A stretch of DNA of 64,000 bases from Candidatus Villigracilis affinis (GTDB lineage: Bacteria > Chloroflexota > Anaerolineae > Anaerolineales > Villigracilaceae): NCBI GenBank assembly GCA_016718275.1, contig JADKEA010000005.1, positions 210,997 to 274,996 of the forward strand, read 5' to 3'. The position numbers and the translations under genes are program-made. The notes under the pieces are model-generated. The model had not been told where the DNA came from. It worked only from the letters and a program-made list of their open reading frames with translations, and made no database searches. Every line of letters begins with the position of its first letter. Position 1 is the stretch's first letter. Below are positions 56,247 to 63,637 of this stretch, in pieces.

Positions 56247-57167
56247 CGAAGTTGAGACTCCGCGGATAGTTTCGACCATTTGGCGAATAGCTTCAACCAC
56301 TAAACCCGGTTGGTCAATTTGGATTCCATGACCACTTTTTTCAGCAACTAGCATTTGACTGTTTGATGATTGTTTCGCCAGGTCTTTTTGTAGTTCCTGC
56401 CAAACTGTTTCAGCCTGTTCTGCTTGTTCGACAGGCATGCTGGCGAATAAATCAGGAATGCCATGCCGTATGACGGTTAGTGGAATATTTCCCAACGAGC
56501 CAGTTGTGCTTAATTGCCTGTCGCTCTCACCGCTTGCGGCTAATTCATCAAGATTACTTTGAAAGTATTTGGGCTGAAAACCAACTTCAAGATACATGGG
56601 TCGTATTTCAGGCGGCAATTTCATTACGATTGATGGGGCGGCTTTTTCTCCTGCCAATTTACCTAAAAGCGTTAGCGCACCTAACCGTGAAGCCAGTAAC
56701 ATGACCTGATACATTCCCTTTCCAGCCGTTTCTAATTTTTTCCATGCGGGCGGCATTTTTGAGTTAATGGCTTCGTGTCGTGCATCAAGCAATATGACAC
56801 CAGCCACTTCATCAGGGAATTTTTTTGAAAAAAGTCGGGCTGTGTGACCGCCAAATGAAGCGCCGACCAAGATGTATGGTTTTTTGATTTCCGCGTTCGT
56901 CAACAAAGTGTGTAACTCTGTGACAATTTGTTCGCTGGTACGGGGTTTCGGACCAGAGTCGCTCCAGCCGAACCCTGCGCGATCATACGAACTAACGCTG
57001 GTGAATTTCGCTACTTCGGTTTGAACTAGATTCCAATCCAATGACCAGCTTGCGCCGCCAGATTCGAAGATGACTGATGGGCTTCCTTCGCCAGTGGAAT
57101 AGATATGTAATTGATGACTGCCCACGTCTACCAGCTTGCCGATCGGAGGATGGGAATTAGGGCTCAT
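56241..57167 (-). CDS. Alpha/beta hydrolase
   Basis: The protein has 308 residues. The catalytic Ser elbow is KKPYILVGASFGGHTARLFS (GASFG), the acid is probably in the IRHGIPDLFA segment region, and the His is in VAEKSGHGIQIDQPGLVV. SVSSYDRAGFGWSD is the loop typical of this fold. The substrate is unknown. The start at 57167 is preferred because AAGGAAA lies 12 bases upstream. Its stop codon lies inside the left box of the repeat at 56110-56246, as is usual for cassette genes. Confidence 0.88.
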   Translation of the reverse strand: MSPNSHPPIGKLVDVGSHQLHIYSTGEGSPSVIFESGGASWSLDWNLVQTEVAKFTSVSSYDRAGFGWSDSGPKPRTSEQIVTELHTLLTNAEIKKPYILVGASFGGHTARLFSKKFPDEVAGVILLDARHEAINSKMPPAWKKLETAGKGMYQVMLLASRLGALTLLGKLAGEKAAPSIVMKLPPEIRPMYLEVGFQPKYFQSNLDELAASGESDRQLSTTGSLGNIPLTVIRHGIPDLFASMPVEQAEQAETVWQELQKDLAKQSSNSQMLVAEKSGHGIQIDQPGLVVEAIRQMVETIRGVSTSK

Positions 57168-57194
57168 GTAAATCGTTTCCTTAAAATGATGCAA

Positions 57195-57349
57195 TGTTTC
57201 TAATGGGAGGTGCTGAGGCGGAGCAGAAAATCTCTATCAAAGTAGAAAAGGCTGAGGTGTAGAAAACTGTTTGAAGTGAAGACTGGCGGCAGAACTTTCA
57301 ATAGCCCGTTTTGAGCCTGTCTGAGGGTTCAAAACATATGTTGTTGAGT
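57195..57349 (-). repeat. Decayed attC-like element
   Basis: The inner block AAAAGGCTGAGGTGTAGAAA (near 57245-57264) matches the complete elements. On the minus strand the gene-proximal box reads ACTCAACAACA (57339-57349), a valid RYYYAACAA. The distal box is not recognisable. Confidence 0.45.
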
Positions 57350-57378
57350 GGATGTTATATTGCATAAACTCCATAATT

Positions 57379-57747
57379 CTATTTTAGAAGCCATTCCAGT
57401 GCTGGCATGCTTTCCTGGAAAATTGATATTTTAAATCCTTGATTGATACACACAGTCTCAAAAAAACTAAAATGCTTTACATGGTCTGGCTTGATGATTT
57501 CTGCTATTTTCACCCCCATGATAATCCCTACCACTCTGAGTAGCTTTGGGCGATCATAGATTTCTATTATTTTCCCAGAAACACTTTCAATATTACGATG
57601 ATCAATTAGCACTCTGGTGATTCTGTGCTGCTGCATTGTTTCTGTTATTGTTTTTGCCATATTTAATGAGCCATCTTTATCAGCGACTCCTTTGGTGATT
57701 ACTTCCATATACTTTTCTTCGCTATGTATTCTAATTTCCCATTCCAT
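57379..57747 (-). CDS. SpoIIAA-like (STAS-like) protein
   Basis: The protein has 122 residues. The alternation EKYMEVITKGVADKDGSLN, then TRVLIDHRNIESVSGKIIEI and the C-terminal FFETVCINQGFKISIFQESM matches the SpoIIAA-like family, which has a STAS-related fold. The Asp-His-Arg segment lies where STAS proteins carry the regulatory Ser, so phosphorylation control like that of SpoIIAA is unlikely. Cellular role unknown. It is a single-gene cassette between decayed repeats. Confidence 0.7.
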   Translation of the reverse strand: MEWEIRIHSEEKYMEVITKGVADKDGSLNMAKTITETMQQHRITRVLIDHRNIESVSGKIIEIYDRPKLLRVVGIIMGVKIAEIIKPDHVKHFSFFETVCINQGFKISIFQESMPALEWLLK

Positions 57748-57780
57748 TTGCACTCCTATATTAGGGTTTCTGCTTTTTCT

Positions 57781-57862
57781 GCCCAACGACTTACGCTGGC
57801 GGACTATTCTTCTGAAGCGGACAAGCCCCAGGGCATTTTTTGTTGGCACGCTCTCGTTATTC
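57781..57862 (-). repeat. Short attC-like element
   Basis: This 82-bp element has a perfect GTTGGGC box at its left end (57781-57787, read on the minus strand). Its gene-proximal box is degraded (GAATAACGAGAGCGTGCC) but keeps the AAC and the GCGTGC L-box. The HD-domain gene stop codon (57857-57859) lies inside that box. Confidence 0.55.
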
Positions 57863-58480
57863 ACAAGGATTGAACCCAAAAGTATTCTCGACAACTCCAT
57901 GAAGCACCTTGTAAATGGACTGACCTATTACACCTTCAAAGTCCTTCTGAATACCCAAAAACGCTTTCCAGCGGGGAACACTAAATTCATTTACTCCATG
58001 CCTTAATGCTACATCCATTAAGCGTTTTTCAACCAAACAATACCCTGATGGAAGAGCGATCGCATCGCAAAGCTGAATGAGCCTATCATATTCGTCAAAC
58101 TCGATTTTTGAAAGATATTCATCCAAAAAATCTAATTCTTGCTCTGTGCAATCCCATTTACCCGCGACAGAATTTATATGTTTCAGGGGAAATACATGGG
58201 TTATGCAAATTCGGGCTGCGTAATCAAAACCTTTTTCTGTGAGAAAGTGATAACCGTCAAGAGTATGGCGCATATCTGCAACGCCCGACCGCCGTCCAAT
58301 ATCATGGAGATACCCCAAAATAAAAGCAGCTTGCGAATCAAGCTTTGGATGATGTTGTGCGATTGACTCTGCCGCTTTCCCAACAAAAAAAGAATGTTGA
58401 ACCCAGGGCCCCGGGTTCAAGCCTTGCGCTTCTTTGATAAATGCTTCAGCTTGTTCGAAAGAAGGAATGTTCATATACAT
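57857..58480 (-). CDS. HD domain phosphohydrolase
   Basis: The protein has 207 residues. It has the HD-domain metal ligands: PWVQHSFFVGKAAESIAQHH, ILGYLHDIGRRSG (HD pair) and ITHVFPLKH, with LIQLCDAIALPSGYCLVEKR later. HD proteins hydrolyse phosphate esters of nucleotides or signalling molecules; the substrate here is not known. The Met at 58480 (or 58474) is chosen because the longer open frame to 58654 runs through the neighbouring repeat. The stop codon lies inside the repeat at 57781-57862. Confidence 0.85.
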   Translation of the reverse strand: MYMNIPSFEQAEAFIKEAQGLNPGPWVQHSFFVGKAAESIAQHHPKLDSQAAFILGYLHDIGRRSGVADMRHTLDGYHFLTEKGFDYAARICITHVFPLKHINSVAGKWDCTEQELDFLDEYLSKIEFDEYDRLIQLCDAIALPSGYCLVEKRLMDVALRHGVNEFSVPRWKAFLGIQKDFEGVIGQSIYKVLHGVVENTFGFNPCE

Positions 58481-58525
58481 TTGCAAGATTTTATGCTGGA
58501 AAGGATATGTCAAAAGCTCTCGGTT

Positions 58526-58719
58526 GCGTGACAATTTGCGCCCGTGGACAGTCGCCGTGGCGGGTGTGGACTCTGCTTGGGAGCAGAAAAAACTCGAAGC
58601 CAAATCCCTCTCCAAATACGACCAGCGCACATTAAGTCCCTTCACAAATTTCAATGTCGCATTTGGGGATTGCGAAGCAGTCCGATGGACGGGTGGGGCA
58701 GGTGCACGCTTTGTTGGGT
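58526..58719 (-). repeat. Composite attC-like element, 194 bp
   Basis: The left 70 bases (ACAATTTGCGCCCGTGGAC to CTCGAAGC) are nearly identical to the left part of the complete element at 61245-61377. The right end is a perfect ACCCAACAAAGCGTGCACC box and L-region on the minus strand. The extra length suggests two elements joined after loss of a cassette. Confidence 0.6.
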
Positions 58720-58773
58720 AGTTACCGTGATTTCAAAACACGCTAACTGCTTGAAGAACTGAATTTTATCGCT

Positions 58774-59379
58774 TTATTTTTGAAACTCAAAGATGGCTAA
58801 ATTATTAATCTGCCATCCCATGTAAACCAGAACTGTTGCCGTTATCAATTTTTGGATGGTTAATAATGGATTGAAAATTATTTCTTCTAAACGAATAGAA
58901 TTTTCATTTGAATAAAATGTTAGCCAAAAAATCGAGTTTGATAATCCAATCATTAATACAGCAACGATAAAACCCAAAACAATATTAATTAGCCCTCGAA
59001 ATTTTACTTTAGTGAAGGAGTAAATTGAGCCAATCACGACAATACCTAATAGACTCTATCGGAAATTAAATCGGGACGCTGATTCGCGCGGAAGACGCAG
59101 ATTTCTCTTTTTTCGAATCAGCGTTTTTCAGCGTCCAAAACAGGCTCTTTGCTTATTACCGATAAAGTCTAATATATCTACGGCAAGATAAATAATAGCG
59201 ATAATTGGGAAATACGAAAAGCTATTCGTAATGATCCAATCAAAAAGGCCAACGCTCCAAAACCATAAAGTTAATAATATTACCCACAATGTCATGGCTG
59301 CGATGCTGAAAGGCGTTATAGATTTCATGCCTTTGAAAGTGACATATTTGACTTGCTGGAGCATTTGTTTGCTATCCAT
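58774..59379 (-). pseudogene. Four-helix membrane protein gene split by a MITE
   Basis: Two minus-strand frames, an N-terminal part (from ATG at 59379, ends at a stop inside the insert) and a C-terminal part (to 58774), are separated by a 118-bp insert. Removing the insert and one TA restores one frame: the first part ends ...YLAVDIL and continues LGIVVIGSIYSF... to give a 161-residue protein with four transmembrane helices. The family is not recognised. The insertion makes the product non-functional unless readthrough or excision occurs. It forms one unit of the cassette array. Confidence 0.85.
59050..59171. mobile_element. MITE, 118 bp, with TA target duplication
   Basis: The element (59052-59169) has 11-base terminal inverted repeats, GACTCTATCGG and CCGATAAAGTC (one mismatch), and is flanked by TA on both sides. 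It contains an internal palindrome (GGGACGCTGATTCG / CGAATCAGCG ... CAGCGTCC). TA duplication is typical of IS630/Tc1-mariner elements, so a transposase of that family probably mobilised it. It encodes nothing. Confidence 0.8.
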
Positions 59380-59410
59380 GATTCTCTAGTAAACAAATTT
59401 AGCAATAACT

Positions 59411-59428
59411 GTCCAACGGTTTGCGTTA
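59411..59428 (-). repeat. Half attC-like site at the end of the ATP-grasp gene
   Basis: On the minus strand the last bases of the ATP-grasp gene read TAACGCAAACCGTTGGAC: a correct L'-R' end (GTTGGAC is GTTRRRY), but no matching R'' box lies upstream. The TAA of this motif is the gene's stop codon. Confidence 0.55.
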
Positions 59429-60646
59429 CTTGCCCTGTGGTTTCGGTCTGAAAGATTCATTGGAAAGTTGGTGGACTTCAGTGGTGATAATAAATTCACT
59501 CAAATTCGAGTCCAGAATTCCCTTCAACTCAATAAAATTATCTGTGCTGGTTTCAGTGAATAAAAAGCCGAAGACCGAATGTTCCTTGTAGTCAATTTTT
59601 CGCAACTCTAACGGCTTTTCGAAATTGGCAAGCAACTTCTCAAAATCGAAGTCGGTGATGTCGTTTACATGAACGCCTGTTGAATTATCCAATACAACGA
59701 GGCTGTAGAGTTTGCCTTCTTTTCCTTTTAGCGCCTCATCCCAATTTGGTTTTTCCTGCAAAAAATAACACAGGTATGGATTGAAACCATACGCCAGGTG
59801 AAAAATATCCGCAGTAGTACACCAGCCGCCAAAGCGCATGGGATTGACTTCGATGGGCATCAAGACGCCGTTTTCTCGCCTGACCTCGATGTGGACTGGG
59901 AAGTTTTTCAGTTGAGCCAGTTTGCCGATCCTGCCTGCGAAATCGGTGAAGTCTGCCAGATTTTCTTCGATGATTTCTCTTGACGTGGTATAGACCCTGT
60001 CGCTGACATCGGTTTCGGATGCGAATGTGTGCTTGAGAATGCCTAGCACCACAGGCTCGCCGCTCGCGTTGAAATAGGCATCGAAGGCGTATTCGTCGCC
60101 GTTGATACATTGTTCGATGATGAATGAACTGGTGTTCAAGACCGTTTCGGGATACACACTCTTATTTTTATCCATTTCAGTGAAGATCGAATCAATGGTG
60201 CTGAGCCAGTCCGCATGGCTGATGACTTTGCGAACACCCATGCTGAAAAATCCCACCGCGGGCTTGATGATGAATGGCAGGGGTATATCTTTGATCTCAA
60301 TCCGGTTTAAATCCTCCACGCAGACTTCTTTGAAATAAAAGTCTGGAAACATGGATTGGGTTAGTTTCCTGAATTTCACTTTATCTTTGAACAAGGCTAT
60401 TTTTTCAGGCAGGTCGCTGAATGCCAAATGTTTTGAAATCCAGCCGATGGCGTTTTCAGATGTGGTGTAAATTCTTAGGTCACCAGAGGCACGCGCCATT
60501 TCAACTGCCGCTTTTTCGCTGATGATATTTGTGCCACTGTACAATCCCAGCTTTTCTGCGATCTCGGTGCCTACCACTGGAATATTGTTATCCCTGATCG
60601 TCTGCTTGAAAAAGTCTGAGATGTAAGGTTTATCTGCAAAGAACAT
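59426..60646 (-). CDS. ATP-grasp domain ligase
   Basis: The protein has 406 residues. The ATP-grasp features are PLPFIIKPAVGFFSMGV, FIIEQCINGDEYAFDAYF and, at the metal site, LMPIEVNPMRFGGW, with the final helices after it. Such enzymes form carbon-nitrogen or carbon-sulfur bonds through acyl-phosphates, for example carboxylate-amine ligases. The start at 60646 has AAAGGAG 7 bases upstream. The stop codon lies within a half repeat, so its 3' end may be a junction. The acceptor is unknown. Confidence 0.85.
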   Translation of the reverse strand: MFFADKPYISDFFKQTIRDNNIPVVGTEIAEKLGLYSGTNIISEKAAVEMARASGDLRIYTTSENAIGWISKHLAFSDLPEKIALFKDKVKFRKLTQSMFPDFYFKEVCVEDLNRIEIKDIPLPFIIKPAVGFFSMGVRKVISHADWLSTIDSIFTEMDKNKSVYPETVLNTSSFIIEQCINGDEYAFDAYFNASGEPVVLGILKHTFASETDVSDRVYTTSREIIEENLADFTDFAGRIGKLAQLKNFPVHIEVRRENGVLMPIEVNPMRFGGWCTTADIFHLAYGFNPYLCYFLQEKPNWDEALKGKEGKLYSLVVLDNSTGVHVNDITDFDFEKLLANFEKPLELRKIDYKEHSVFGFLFTETSTDNFIELKGILDSNLSEFIITTEVHQLSNESFRPKPQGK

Positions 60647-60795
60647 GAAATACTCCTTTGATGATTTTGAACTGCTTTGACAGCCCGCTGATTTTTCCTC
60701 CATCACTTCCGTGCAAGATAAAAGACTTTGGAACGTTCAGAACTAAATTGGTAATTGATACAACAAGGCTAAGCTCCAAGGTGACTATCAATTTT

Positions 60796-61202
60796 TTATA
60801 AATTGTATTCAAACTCAAAACGAGAACCATCTTGGTTAGTAAGACAAAATCCCGTCCCGCTTATTTGTTGGAGTTCTCCCAACCCTGAGCCGGTGATGAT
60901 ATTAAACTTGGAATTGATCATACCATTCTCAAAAGTACCTCGTTCTTCAACAAAAAAACTTCCTTCTTTTCCTGACAACTTTCCGCTAAACCTGAGCAAG
61001 CCAACAAAAATGGATGAAGAATTGTGCTGATTTTTGGAATCAAAGTGTTTGTAGAACATCAAATACTCTACAGATTCCAATCCTTCGGCTTCTCCCGTGA
61101 AACATATTCCACAGATGCTTTTGTCGTTTTTGTATCGGAAGAAATTTCTTGGTCACTTCTTTCATCCCATTTCTTGACGGTAAAAGTTCCATTTGTTTTC
61201 AT
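60796..61202 (-). pseudogene. DUF3224 family protein gene with a frameshift
   Basis: The N-terminal part (MKTNGTFTVKKWDE, KASVEYV) and the C-terminal part (ESVEYLMFYKHF, FVGLLRFSGKLSGKEGSFFV, GSGLGELQQISGTGF) match the DUF3224 family (allene-oxide-cyclase-like barrel) but lie in different frames. They join if one T is added to the TTT run at 61100-61102 (reading VFTGEAEGLESVEYL), which gives 135 residues. It is either a real one-base deletion or a sequencing error. It starts 43 bases after the repeat at 61245. Confidence 0.8.
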
Positions 61203-61244
61203 ATTGTTTATCTTTTTCGATAGTGATATTGATATTGCGAAGTT

Positions 61245-61377
61245 GCCCAACAATTTCCGCCCGTGGACGTCGCCGTGGTGGGCGAGGACTCTGCTTGGGA
61301 GCAGAAAAAACTCGAAGCTAGAAAAATGCATTGAAAATGCCGCAGACTCCCAGCGTCCAGCGCATGCTTTGTTAGGC
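61245..61377 (-). repeat. attC-like element 1
   Basis: The 133-bp element is bounded by GCCCAAC (61245-61251) and GTTAGGC (61371-61377). On the minus strand it begins GCCTAACAAAGCATGC and ends TTGTTGGGC. Inside are the CCCGTGGACGTCGCC block and the conserved CTGCTTGGGAGCAGAAAAA block shared with the element at 58526. Confidence 0.75.
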
Positions 61378-61489
61378 GCCGGTGTATTGCCTATTCTTTT
61401 GACCTATCTGGATACTCGTAGGTCTTACTGTACAATTTAGTTCTCAGGAGCATGATAATTTGTTGCTAAACCAACAATTCACTGCCCAG

Positions 61490-61897
61490 TTACGGAAAAG
61501 AAAAACTACAACCTGCAACATTTGCAACTAAGAGAAATATCAATAACAAATACAGTATAAGTGCTGTTCGGAGTTTTGTGGCACGAACGATAAACAGAGC
61601 GAGACCTAAATACAATATCCACCCCAGAAAACTGTAACCCAATAATAAGAACATATCCCCAATACCACCTCCTTCATGGGACGGAGATTTTGTAACTATT
61701 GTGACTAGTACTGGCATAAGCCAAAGCAATCCCGTTGGAAAAAGGATAGCATACGTGCCTACTATTGATACATCATTTGCTTTCCCAATCAGAACCATCG
61801 CCACGAGAATAAGAGCAAGTGCGAAGGTTGCTACAACCAAAACAACTCTAGCTTGTCTGCTCTCAAAAAAAATTGGCAACGGATTGTCAGTTTTCAT
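61490..61897 (-). CDS. Four-helix membrane protein of unknown function
   Basis: The protein has 135 residues and four transmembrane helices (about 18-38, 46-68, 80-104, 110-130) with short loops; it begins MKTDNPLPIFFESRQAR. No family is recognised. AGGAGG lies 8 bases before the ATG. It is the only gene of the cassette between the repeats at 61245 and 61939. Small membrane proteins of this type are common among integron cassette genes. Confidence 0.75.
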   Translation of the reverse strand: MKTDNPLPIFFESRQARVVLVVATFALALILVAMVLIGKANDVSIVGTYAILFPTGLLWLMPVLVTIVTKSPSHEGGGIGDMFLLLGYSFLGWILYLGLALFIVRATKLRTALILYLLLIFLLVANVAGCSFSFP

Positions 61898-61938
61898 ATC
61901 TAGCCTCCTAGATAATCATGAGTTAAAGAAATGTAGGC

Positions 61939-62068
61939 ACCTAACGGTTTGCGTTACCCGCGCTGGGGCGGGGACGGCGAAGCCGTCCAACCAGAAAAAT
62001 GCTAAGGCGTAGAAAAAGGCTTGGAATCGCGCCAGAATCCCCAGCGTCGGGTGCACGCTTTGTTGGGC
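61939..62068 (-). repeat. attC-like element 2
   Basis: The 130-bp element is bounded by ACCTAAC (61939-61945) and GTTGGGC (62062-62068). Long complementary arms (GCGCTGGGG and CCCCAGCG) and a central hairpin (GGACGGCGAAGCCGTCC) make almost the whole element self-complementary. The neighbouring gene's stop codon lies 10 bases beyond it. Confidence 0.8.
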
Positions 62069-62078
62069 AGTTTTTGAC

Positions 62079-62702
62079 TTATTGCACACCTGCGATTGAA
62101 AGTAAACGTTCAAGTATAGTTTTCTGAGGTTGAGCATTAATTACAGGTATTTCTAATTTATTTGCTTCTTGGGCAAGCCATTGACCATATAACCAACTTG
62201 CATGAGCAAAGCCTTCTTGCTCCATTTTATCCCAGTCATTAAAACCACGCCCACGAGATTGTAAATTATGTAATAGTTGCTTTTCATTTTGCTCAACAAT
62301 AAAAACCGCGCACACGTCTTTTGGTTCTAAAAAATAATTGCTTACTATTGGAAGAATACCATCGCCTTCGATAATGATAGTACCTACATCTGGAACGATA
62401 ATATGATGGCTAATAATTGCATTTAGCGGCTTGACCATTGCTTGACCAACTGTAATCCAATCAGCATAAATCGATTCTGAGTTTCTCCATTGCTCAGTTT
62501 CGTAATTTAGAAAAACATGTAATTCTGGATTCGTCTCGTTGCTTGTGGCTTGTTGTAAAGCGAGTCTTACATCATCAAGCAATAACAAAGACAAGGATAG
62601 ATAATTCGCAAGTTCACGGGCAACCACCGTTTTTCCAACGCCAGAACTACCACCAATCAGAAGAACTTTCCAATTATGACTTCGATTTTGCTTGGGATGC
62701 AT
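62079..62702 (-). CDS. P-loop kinase, 2-phosphoglycerate kinase-like
   Basis: The protein has 207 residues. The Walker A motif is LLIGGSSGVGKTVVARELA near the N-terminus. The region VGTIIIEGDGILPIVSN and the arginine-containing segment SRGRGFNDWD fit P-loop kinases of the 2-phosphoglycerate kinase/AAA_33 type. The substrate cannot be fixed. It is the only gene of the cassette between the repeats at 61939 and 62730, and its stop codon lies 10 bases from the former. Confidence 0.8.
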   Translation of the reverse strand: MHPKQNRSHNWKVLLIGGSSGVGKTVVARELANYLSLSLLLLDDVRLALQQATSNETNPELHVFLNYETEQWRNSESIYADWITVGQAMVKPLNAIISHHIIVPDVGTIIIEGDGILPIVSNYFLEPKDVCAVFIVEQNEKQLLHNLQSRGRGFNDWDKMEQEGFAHASWLYGQWLAQEANKLEIPVINAQPQKTILERLLSIAGVQ

Positions 62703-62729
62703 GGTTTATGTCTCTATTTGCAAGGAACT

Positions 62730-62859
62730 GCCCAACGGTTTGCGTTACCTGCGCTGGGGCGGGGACGGCGAAGCCGTCCAGCCAGAAAAATGCTAAGGCG
62801 TAGAAAACTGCTTGGAATGTGCGCAGACTCCCCAGCGTCAGGTGCACGCTTTGTTGGGC
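62730..62859 (-). repeat. attC-like element 3
   Basis: The 130-bp element is bounded by GCCCAAC (62730-62736) and GTTGGGC (62853-62859). It is nearly identical to elements 2 and 4, with the same GGACGGCGAAGCCGTCC hairpin. The membrane-protein gene's stop codon lies 8 bases after its right end. Confidence 0.85.
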
Positions 62860-62867
62860 GTTTTTTT

Positions 62868-63443
62868 TCATGGATCGTGACTTAACGGCTTAATTTCAAC
62901 TTCCGGTAATTCAGATAAGGGACGACCATAGGGTGAGTCAGGGCTTGCCCAATATCTCCACAAAAACCAGAAGGCAAGACCTCCGCTCAGACCGAAACCA
63001 CCCATGATGATTGCCAAGGTGGCTGTGATGGCCAGATTGGAAGAATTCATATTCTCCATCTGCAAGAAGTATATCTTCCCCTCCTCCAATCTCAGAGTTA
63101 TATAGAAAAACCAATAAAGGACGGTAGGGACGGCTCCTATGATAAACGAAAGGAGAAGCGTGGACCACCAACGAATGGCTCGAAACTGCCAACTCAGCAG
63201 GAGGAGGGGCAGCCCGAGCCAGAAAACATGCCCAAACGAAACGGGAGCAACCATGAAGATGTCGATCAACACCAACCCAAGTGCACTGATGAATAGGTCA
63301 TCCAAATTTGCTAGCAAGGTTCCCGAAAAAAACTGGCTGAAAATGTCTGCTACCACAAAAAGGGCACCGATCAGAAAAGACAGCACCATTGGCACAAACG
63401 CTGTGATGATCAACGCAATAGAAGTCTTGAGAGCAATTCTCAT
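62868..63443 (-). CDS. Polytopic membrane protein of unknown function
   Basis: The protein has 191 residues and five transmembrane helices, starting MRIALKTSIALIITAFVPMV. Loops contain WQFRAIRWWSTLLLSF and the C-terminus is polar (SPYGRPLSELPEVEIKP). No family is recognised. AAGGAGG lies 5-6 bases before the ATG at 63443. The open frame continues back through the repeat to 63599, but that part is repeat-encoded and ignored. It is the only gene of its cassette. Confidence 0.75.
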   Translation of the reverse strand: MRIALKTSIALIITAFVPMVLSFLIGALFVVADIFSQFFSGTLLANLDDLFISALGLVLIDIFMVAPVSFGHVFWLGLPLLLLSWQFRAIRWWSTLLLSFIIGAVPTVLYWFFYITLRLEEGKIYFLQMENMNSSNLAITATLAIIMGGFGLSGGLAFWFLWRYWASPDSPYGRPLSELPEVEIKPLSHDP

Positions 63444-63481
63444 TTGTAACCTCCTTATTCCGATGATTGAGAGACTCGAAC

Positions 63482-63611
63482 GCCCAACGGTTTGCGTTAC
63501 CTGCGCTGGGGCGGGGACGGCGAAGCCGTCCAACTGGGAAAATGCTGAGGCGTAGGAAACTGCTTGGGATTTGCGCAGAATCCCCAGCGTCGGGTGCACG
63601 CTTTGTTGGGC
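63482..63611 (-). repeat. attC-like element 4
   Basis: The 130-bp element is bounded by GCCCAAC (63482-63488) and GTTGGGC (63605-63611). It shares the arms and the central GGACGGCGAAGCCGTCC hairpin with elements 2 and 3. It differs at about ten positions, mainly in the loop region around 63532-63575. Confidence 0.85.
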
Positions 63612-63637
63612 AACCCGATATGTAGCAACTCACTACT

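Noticed and set aside
61916..63599. Several minus-strand frames sharing an ...ALAFFWLDGFAVPAPA... peptide
   Set aside because: The shared peptide is translated from the fold-back elements themselves; these frames are repeat-encoded and not genes.
62868..63599. Long N-terminal extension of the cassette membrane protein
   Set aside because: The extension is the repeat read through; a strong ribosome binding site marks the real start at 63443.
56103..63611. CRISPR array
   Set aside because: The repeats are about 130 bp and gene-sized units lie between them; CRISPR repeats are 23-47 bp with short unique spacers, and no cas gene is present.
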